From Xiphias gladius (Eukaryota; Chordata; Actinopteri; Istiophoriformes; Xiphiidae), in contig NC_053400.1 of assembly GCF_016859285.1 (NCBI RefSeq), positions 12,516,046 to 12,580,045 of the forward strand: a stretch of DNA of 64,000 nt. The letters run 5' to 3'. The translations under genes were made by a program, and so were the position numbers. Positions 56,701 to 64,000 of this stretch are shown piece by piece. How positions within the stretch are numbered: the stretch's first letter is position 1; every line of letters starts with the position of its first letter. The notes under the pieces are model-generated. The model did not search any database. It saw nothing but the letters and a program-made list of their open reading frames with translations, and was not told the origin of the DNA.

Positions 56701-59700
56701 AACCTTTGGTGAATGGTAGATACACAGGCACGAGGGTGTAGTCCTGCTGATTATTTCAGTGGATTTTTTCCCTCATATTCATTCAATCCCTTATAAAGGC
56801 ATTTTCAAGTCTTTAGTGACAGGCCCTGCTCCGACTGATACCGTCTTTAATCTCTGACCTTCCCTCAACAGAGTTGCCTGTTGCTGTCTGTGTGTGGTGG
56901 AGTGGCAGTCACAATCTTCTTCACTATTTGCTGCAAAAAGCACAAAAGAAAAAACCCGGTAGGATATTTAGTTGTTCAGAGATGGACTGGTTGCTCACAA
57001 CCACATATTTAAAATTGTTCGCCTGTTGTTAAGAGCTTATGTCTACTGTGCTTTTTTCTTTGTACAAGAGAGCAAAATAAGCATACATTTTTGGTTTTAA
57101 CCCTTCTCTCTTTTAAGCGGATGTTGAACCCTTGCCAGATGTAGTGTGGCCAAATGCGAAGGAAATCCTCTGCTCTGCTGTCAGTAGATGCACCCGTTAC
57201 ATAGCTCTTGGGCTCAATAATGCTTTGTTGTGTGTCTGGGACAGACAATCTGGTGAGCAAATCTTATGGTGAGGTACCTCTTGATTTCTATCAAATCTGA
57301 CCCCAGTGTCATTTAGCTAGAGCAGTACAGTTTATTATATTTCTCATAATTGAAAAATCCTTGTTATTGATGTTTTGAAAAAAAACCCCACATTTAAATG
57401 ATTTCGAGTTTTCACATGGTATGCAAACATCTTATTCTTGCCTATACAGGGAATATTAGGAGCATTTATAGTATAGCATAGGATCCACATGATGTGAACA
57501 TGGTGAGAAGAAAGAGAAAGCAAAAGAAAGTTCACCCTCTGGCTTATTTTAATCAGTATCCTACAAAGGACATTTCAAAAATTGAATATTTATATATAAA
57601 TATTTCTACTTTCACACTTCATTATGCAGTAATAGTTTTACCATGTTTCACGCACTACATGTTCCCATCAAGGTTATTTAATAAACATACATTTAAAACA
57701 ATGTTTATACTGTTTAGCCTCTAAAACATGTCTCTAAACCTCTTTACTTTTTGTTGATAAGCTACAGACAAAGTCATAGTGAGGACCAGTCCTCTCTATC
57801 TTCTCTAGATACTAGTTAACTACTTTAAAAATATATATTTATTTTGGAAGTGTTTGCTGGCTATCAAATATGGTATAGGTCTAGTTTAAGTCTTTTGTAT
57901 TCTGCCTACAAAACCCCAGACTGTAAAAAGACAATTAATATGAAACCGATGTACTATAAAGTATAACAGACCAGATGATACATACAGTAACTGGAATACC
58001 CCTGACATGGAACTGAGAAGAATCCTGCTCAAGCTCATTATGTACAGTATATTATTTAGCATGTTAAAAGCTCTGTGTGATGGCTTGGCACAATAGTGGC
58101 ACCCTCGTTATCATTTGCATCAGCATTCCAATACTCTGATAGCACTTTTGATACAAGTGTCTGGTGCTTTCAGATCGAAATGCATTACTTCCTGTGCGGC
58201 ACTATAGTGCACTATCCAGTTCTCTGTAGACTGGAAAAGGGAAATCTGAAGGGTCTTAACGTGTTACTTTTAAAAGATGAAAAAGCACATTCTTTCTCTT
58301 ACAAATGAAAAATTGAATTCCTAAGTAATAAAACACACTCTTGCTCAATTCAGTACACTCAGGTTTTGCTGCTACAGACTTACTATGGCCAGTAGCTTCT
58401 TCTGACTAATGTTAGCTAATTTTAGCAAACTTTAGATAGATATTGCTGAATAATTGGCATTAGTGAGTCAGTTGCCTGACTTTGGGATCTTCTCTACTTA
58501 CGCTACTGTTACACTATGTTTTAACTCATCACACATAATCATTTCAAAGGTTTTATCACAAAAGTGCTATTATTGTCATTATTCAGTGTCATTATTCTGA
58601 AATTGCCACTTTGGGAGAACGGTTGCTGCTGTTTAGCTAAAGTTACGTAATCTCTCTTTATAAGAAATTATTTGTTACATCTTGCAGGAATCAAATACAA
58701 CGCTGGCAAAAATTCAAAGTTCAAAATTCAGGATAAAATAAAATCCTCACACAAGGCGGATTGGTGCGATGTCAGCAGTAATGAGGGAGTTGTAGAGTCA
58801 GCTAAGCCGTTAGATTTACCAGTCAATCTACCTTCCAGCCCTCAGCTATGGTCATGAGCTTTGGGTAGTGATCAAAAGAATGAGATGGTGAACACGACTG
58901 GCCGAAATGAGCTTCCTCTGCAGGGTGGAATAGAGCCACTGCTCACTGGCGCCGAAAGGATCAAGTTAAGTTAGTCTGGGCATCTGATCAGAGCTTGAAA
59001 TTATGACAAACATCAATTATTTTCAAAAGTGACTGGAAATGACTAATATGAGAAACCACTGACAACAAAGGAAGAGGCCATCTTCATCTTGCAAGTTGGT
59101 TATGCTGACATCTTTGAAAAAAAACGTTATGTTATATCTGCATATCTGGGTAGTTGTGTGGTTAGATACCCCCCAAACATACAGCTATGACCATTTTTGA
59201 TTCAGTGAATTCTATCGAGCTCCTCATCTCAGCTAGATGTGAGATATATTTAAGATTCCCTAAGAGAAATATCACTGAAAAGTGATAATGAGGTTGAATC
59301 AGTTTGTAGAAAGATGCAATCTGACGTTTATGTATGTGTTTGAATGACTGAGAAGCTACCAGCAATTTTTGATGGTTAGAGGGTTGCAACACACCTAATG
59401 TTAGTAATGGCCTGTTTGTATCTCTTTCTGTATCATTTTCTTGTCTTTCAGGGTCTCCACTGTCTGTTATCTTAATGTTAGCAACAGACAGTGCCTTCTT
59501 CAGGGTGCAGTTTGTGGATTACTGGCCTGTGTCTACTGATGCTTCCCAGACTTCTACTGCAGCAGAAGTCCATGTTTTGGTGGTGTGTAAAAGTGGAGCA
59601 ATTCACACAGTCACCACAGGACGAGGGACTCAGTCCTGCACAATGCTGCTCAGTGAAAGGTTACCTGAGTGGATTAAATGCAATCATATTGTATTTTAAA

Positions 59701-60683
59701 AAATTTTAAAAAAATTAATACACATTATTTTCCATATCGCTACAGGCCAAAAGACAGTGGGGACCTCCCAACTATCACTGCATCAGTGCCGTTCCTGCGA
59801 AACTTAGTAAGAACTCTGAAGTTGTTTGTAAAAGGAATACAAAATGAATTAACACTAACATTATCATAATTTTAGTCTCCTGTGATCCTGCTGTCTTGTT
59901 TTTCTTGCCTTGAGTAGTTCCTTGAGATGCAAAGAAATGGAAAAATGTTCCTGCAAGATGTCATCAACAAAAACATTGTATGCTTCTTGATTCCTCCCAA
60001 AACTCATTTGCTTGCTACTCCCTGCAATCCTGTTTACGCTCTGAACATCAAACAGCAAACTCTGTACATACGAGGTAAACCCAAAGCCAAATGTTTGTTT
60101 TTCGTTAAACCGCACCAAAGTATTGATGAGGGCATGACTAGTGATCTTCTAGAGGAGAATGACATTCAAGTGAAGTTAATTTTAAAGTGGATAAGTTAAC
60201 AGAAAAGCTGCACAAACAAGGTAAAAGGCTTCATGTCTCATGCAGGGGATCTGGACCTCAGCTACAGAACGTCTTCTAATGAAGACAGCCAGAGTCAGCT
60301 TCTCATCTTCCATTTTGGAGAGTCTGACATCCTTAAACAGTATATTGTTTCACCTCCAGAGTCCTCACGACAACAAAAAACACTGAGCTTTGTCACTCTA
60401 GAGGAAAACTGCAATCTCTACCTTCAGCAAAGGTTTGTATTCTTTCTTTCTTTATGCCTCAATAATCTGAATATGTGGTGTCCAGATTTCCATCCCAAGG
60501 ACAAAGCACAATCAATTAATATTTGAATATTAAAGTAGTTTCTTGTCATGTGTTTCCTATGTTTTCATGTGAAGAGCACTGTCTGTAGATGAAAGGAACA
60601 AAGCTATCACACAAACATGGAAGCAACTAGAGGAAGCTGCAATGATGGAACAACAGAGACACAGCAGAGCTGCAGCCAGCTGA
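53772..60683 (+). CDS. wdr93: wdr93-like WD-repeat protein
   Basis: WDR93 is a poorly characterised WD-repeat protein. Exons: 53772-53837, 54110-54311, 54598-54662, 54919-54997, 55099-55184, 55768-55852, 56093-56243, 56449-56519, 56872-56958, 57118-57252, 59452-59659, 59746-59806, 59918-60074, 60246-60432 and 60575-60683. They sum to 1749 nt, an exact frame of 582 residues plus stop, and all junctions use GT-AG. Beta-propeller blades are visible: [20 protein letters not shown], then [36 protein letters not shown] with [13 protein letters not shown], and [16 protein letters not shown] segment [17 protein letters not shown] and [17 protein letters not shown] fits human WDR93 as I recall it. The N-terminus is shorter than in mammals (about 686 aa), so an upstream exon may be missing. 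A GnRH receptor gene next to it fits a known vertebrate neighbourhood. Confidence 0.85.
57253..59451 (+). other. wdr93 intron 10 (2.2 kb), repeat-bearing
   Basis: This is the largest intron of wdr93. It contains the LINE-tail fragment at 58740-58995. The rest is AT-rich without recognised content. Confidence 0.65.
58740..58995 (+). pseudogene. LINE C-terminal fragment in wdr93 intron 10
   Basis: The text reads GTAATGAGGGAGTTG, TATGGTCATGAGCTTTGGG, CCGAAATGAGCTTCCTCTGC and GGGCATCTGATCAG. The coding counterparts ([22 protein letters not shown]) are the C-terminal end of a common fish LINE reverse transcriptase. Internal deletions and stops show it is dead. The family was not determined. Confidence 0.65.
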
Positions 60684-60725
60684 AGTACTTCAACAAATGG
60701 TACAGTCATGTATCAATTAGGTAGC

Positions 60726-60731
60726 AATAAA
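60726..60731 (+). terminator. wdr93 polyadenylation signal AATAAA
   Basis: The canonical AATAAA hexamer begins 43 bases after the wdr93 stop codon, giving a very short 3' UTR. It is followed by overlapping A-rich sequence. Confidence 0.55.
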
Positions 60732-60749
60732 TAAAAAACAGACAGATTT

Positions 60750-62125
60750 GAGGCTGTGATCTTGAAATTGTCTTACTGTAGAAAAAGGAATTACTTTGTT
60801 TCATGTGTTGAATTTGGCAACATTTCCATATGTGTGGTGCTGGAAGGCGATCTCTTATATGTATTTTAAAAGGAAGAGTGTGTTCAAGTTGATTATGATT
60901 GGGCTGAACTAAGAAGAAACTCAGTCATGGAGTGTTGGTATTTTGTTGCCTTTGGGGTCCTTGAATGTTTCATATGTAATGTTTTTAATGTCAGAAGAGA
61001 CACAAAAAAAAGCAAGGACAGGGTGCAGCTATTTTAAATTGTCCTTTAGTTTTATGTCTTGCACATTCAAATACTAGAAAATGCGCTCAGTGGAGCGCAG
61101 ACCTACGCCAAGGCCAAGAGTGAAGGCATTGCAGGAATGTAATTAATGAAAGACGAGCGATGTATGCATCAATTAAGATAATGGATTCGGTTTTTTATCT
61201 TTGTTTAAAATTGCTATGGCTTGTAGCCACAGTAGAAAGTGACCCAGAAAATCTTCCACATAAGGCCTGGAAGGCTGAAATGCACCCCCGTGAAATACAG
61301 CTCAATGACAGATTATATAACTTTTCTAGCTACATTATTTCTTTGGTAAAACATGATAGAAGCACAAATTGATGATGATTCACACTTGATAGTTCTTTAC
61401 AGTCATTTGTGAAATATGTGATTATTTTAAGGTTTTATATATCCATTTTATATATCCATCCTGGGTTGAAGCTGATCCCAGCTGACATTGGGTGATAGGC
61501 AGGGTACACCCTGGACAGTTTACCGGTCTATCACAGGGCCGACATATAGAGACAAACAACAAGTAACGCTCACATTCACACCTACGGGCAAATTAGAGTT
61601 GCCAATTAACCTAACCTGCATATCTTTGGATGTGGGAGGAAGCCGAAGTACCCAGAGGAAACCCACACAGGCATGGGTAGAACAGGCAAACTCCAGACAG
61701 AAAGGTCCCGGTCAAACTGGGGTTCAAACCCAGAACCTTCTCCCTGTGAGGCGACAGTGATAATCACTGCACCACCTTGTCGCCCAGGTTTTATAAATTC
61801 CGTCTAAAATTACATGTTATGCTGATCTCCCAGTTGTCTACCTTTGAGTTTCCACTTTGTGTCTTCACTGGCTTGATGGCCAGTATAGCCACTGCATGTG
61901 AACTACACAAATATCCATCTTTTTTTCCAGCTGAGCAGCTGATGATTTTAAAGTTATTCCTCATCTCTCCCACATATCAGAAAATATGGCCTTTCCATTT
62001 GGGCACCATGAATCATCACTGATTATAGGCAGCTTTGCTGTGCAATTGCAGCTATATGTGTGGTTTTCTCGGCAACATTTCCAATCCCAACAGATTCACA
62101 ATAGAAACTCATCCCAGTGAATACA
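60750..62125. other. Spacer between convergent wdr93 and gnrhr
   Basis: The spacer contains the dispersed repeat at 61450-61790. A short stem GCGCT-CAGTGG-AGCGC lies near 61083-61098. An open stretch at 61160-61372 has no recognised similarity. Confidence 0.6.
61450..61790. repeat. Teleost dispersed repeat (CATCCTGGGTTGAAGCTGATCCC type)
   Basis: The text runs GCTGATCCCAGCTGACATTG, GGGTACACCCTGGACAG, CACACCTACGGGCAAATTAG, CTTTGGATGTGGGAGGAAGC and CACTGCACCACCTTGTCGCCC. This is one of the most abundant interspersed sequences of teleost genomes. It lies between wdr93 and gnrhr. Confidence 0.75.
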
Positions 62126-62131
62126 TTTATT
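62126..62131 (-). terminator. Possible gnrhr polyadenylation signal
   Basis: The minus strand carries AATAAA here, about 270 bases past the gnrhr stop codon. It is the first canonical hexamer I found downstream of the stop. Confidence 0.4.
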
Positions 62132-62399
62132 TCAAGATGACAAGAAAATACTACTTAAAGAACAATTAAAATTCCCCCTTTTATAGGAAATACAGTTCTG
62201 TCATTTCCAACCTGTGGCAGATTTTTGACCCTGTTTTTTACAGAAGCATGTTTTATGAGGTAAGCCAAAATTACACATAGTGTTCAAGGAATACGGGACA
62301 TCACACATTAGACAGTCAGACAATGAATACATCTGAATAAATAGTATAGTTACTGTATACAACAGTAGTATAAACTGTTAGGAATCTTTAGCCATCTCC

Positions 62400-62926
62400 T
62401 CATACGATGCCCTCAGGGCTGGACTGGTTTAGATCTCTTTCTGCATCATTTTCTGCTGTTAAAAAGCTGCTTCCTGGTGACGCCGACTCTGCTTTGCTGT
62501 GATTATCACTGCACAACAGGAACCTCTCCTGGCTAGCAGGGGTCACCTCTCTTTTCAGTGGTAAAGAATTGGCAGCACAAGTGAAAGATCCAATTATTAC
62601 TGTGTTAGTATCGAGGTCAGATGAAGTGGTAGCATTGCAGTAATACCTCCGAAGCCCCTTTCGGAAGTGAATGGTGAACAGGCCATAGATGACTGGGTCC
62701 ACGCAGGCGTTGACGAGACCAAAGATGAACAGGATGTGGGTCAGTGAGTGGGAGACCTTCCCCTCCAGGTCCTCGGGGCAGAACCAGTACCACAGGCCCA
62801 GCAGATAGTATGGAGTCCAGCAGATAATGAAAGAGAAGACAATCACGATACTCATTTTTAGAGTTCTCATCCGGGCTCTGGGGATGTTATTCTTTGAACA
62901 ACGCAAATGAACTTCATTGGAGGGCA
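62400..62926 (-). CDS. gnrhr: GnRH receptor, last coding exon (partial gene)
   Basis: This G-protein-coupled receptor for gonadotropin-releasing hormone acts at the plasma membrane of pituitary and brain cells through Gq signalling. The exon has the acceptor TTCTGCCCCCAG and starts in phase 1. It encodes the end of intracellular loop 3 (RARMRTLKMSIVIVFSF), TM6 (FIICWTPYYLLGLWYWF), the third extracellular loop (CPEDLEGKV) and TM7 with VNACVDPVIYGLFTI, the DPxxY version typical of GnRH receptors. A long Ser-rich C-terminal tail of about 100 residues follows, with the stop at 62402-62400. Non-mammalian GnRH receptors have such tails, and mammalian type I lacks one. The upstream exons (TM1-TM5) lie beyond 64000. 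The subtype cannot be set from this exon. Confidence 0.93.
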
Positions 62927-64000
62927 CTGGGGGCAGAATAGATGACAGAAACAAAACAAAGTACACATTATAAAAGGCTTGATACAAACAAACAATAAAT
63001 GCATTATGTAATATGTGCAATGTAGCGCTACTATTGCATTCTGCTTTCAGATTGAGTGAAAAAGACATTCCTCATTCCTCACGGTTACGAGTGGTTCACT
63101 CTTAGAGTGCTGTTGTAGAGAAAAGGTAGTCGAAGGCCTTTGCTACAACTGGCTTTACCATTTGACTTTTGTGACCTGTTGATAACAGCAGGATCAAATT
63201 GTGTAGCACAAGATTTGTTTTGCATTGCATTAGTTTTAGCTTTACTGGGCCAGATTTTAAGGTAAGGTGTCTCTGAGATTTCTGCTAACAGCACTGAAAA
63301 ATGACATTTAAACAAAACTAACAGTCTACAGTCACGCGGTGCTTTGAACTACATGCTCTTGCATACTAATCTGATTACAATGACAATACCAACATGCAGA
63401 TTTTTAGCAGGGATAATGTTTACTATTTTCACCTCATCTTCCTTTAGCTTGTTATCATGCTAACATTTGCTAATTAGAACTAAACAAAAGTACAGCTAGG
63501 CTGATGGGAATGTCTTTAGCTTTGTAGGTATTTAGTCAGAAATCAAGTATAGTATTAAGTTAAGGGGATCACCAATGTTATTAAAATTCATCCACTGAGT
63601 CTATGGAGATATGTACACGGTTTCATGGCAATTCTTCCAATACTTCTCAAGACATGTCACTAAAACTCAAAAATGTCAACGTCATGGTGGCACTAAAGGA
63701 ACAGTCAGGGGATCACCATAGTCAGTAGGATTCATCCTCTGGGGACCATGAATCTAAGGGAAATCCATCCAATAGTTGTTGAGATATTTCAGTCTGGACC
63801 AACTAATAGGCCGCAGTTCCATCCCTAGAGCCTCGTCTCATTTCTTTCAAAGAACATAGTCACTGTAACTCTGAATAATCCACAGAAACTGATTTATTTA
63901 ATGAAAACAGTGCACAGTGGGGTCTGCGGATTATCCATAGTAACCAGGGCTGGGAAGAGATTTTTCTTTTGTTATCTTTCATTGCTATGGAAACCATGAT
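62927..64000 (-). other. gnrhr intron, right end of window
   Basis: No further receptor exon is visible. From about 63440 the intron is occupied by a dispersed repeat listed separately. Confidence 0.6.
63440..63835. repeat. Teleost dispersed repeat, reverse copy of the 6290-6970 family
   Basis: The modules TAGTCAGTAGGATTCATCC, TCTGGGGACCATGAATC and ATCCATCCAATAGTTGTTGA are reverse forms of those at 6290-6970. Upstream, GTTATCATGCTAACATTTGC is also typical. It lies in the gnrhr intron. Confidence 0.6.

Noticed and set aside
61160..61372. 70-codon plus-strand open frame with a hydrophobic start
   Set aside because: It could mimic a small secreted protein, but there is no splice context, no polyadenylation signal close by and no recognisable similarity.

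Overview
The window is from a teleost fish nuclear genome, probably a percomorph. It has spliced vertebrate genes with GT-AG introns, long (CA)n tracts and several teleost-type dispersed repeats. Five loci can be read. All exon coordinates come from hand translation, splice consensus and reading-frame bookkeeping, with no transcript or database support.

Layout: (1) 1-31754, minus strand: trpm7, the TRPM7 channel-kinase, from its Met-only first coding exon to the serine-rich linker. The alpha-kinase exons lie beyond the left edge. (2) 33407-46112, minus strand: complete sppl2a-type intramembrane aspartyl protease of 518 codons in 16 exons. The trpm7-sppl2a order and orientation are those known from amniotes. 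(3) 47214-about 51604, minus strand: an unrecognised gene with a TATA promoter and a very acidic protein. (4) 53772-60683, plus strand: complete wdr93-like WD-repeat gene, 582 residues in 15 exons. (5) 62400-62926, minus strand: last exon of a GnRH receptor whose upstream exons lie beyond the right edge.

There is no operon logic here. The trpm7 and sppl2a genes are head-to-tail, each with a CpG-rich 5' end. The unknown gene and wdr93 diverge from a 2.2 kb gap, and wdr93 and gnrhr converge tail-to-tail. Introns hold eroded LINE reverse-transcriptase fragments, MITE-like hairpins and dispersed repeats.

The observations most worth checking concern RNA processing. They are three in-frame tandem splice donors spaced exactly 18 nt in the trpm7 outer-pore exon, and a (UG)23 tract serving as the 3' splice-site tract of another in-frame trpm7 exon. 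A third is a 34-nt sppl2a exon that completes a YEVL sorting motif and whose skipping also keeps a reading frame. Others are a 149-bp palindrome upstream of wdr93, a perfect 30-bp palindrome, and the unrecognised acidic-protein gene.
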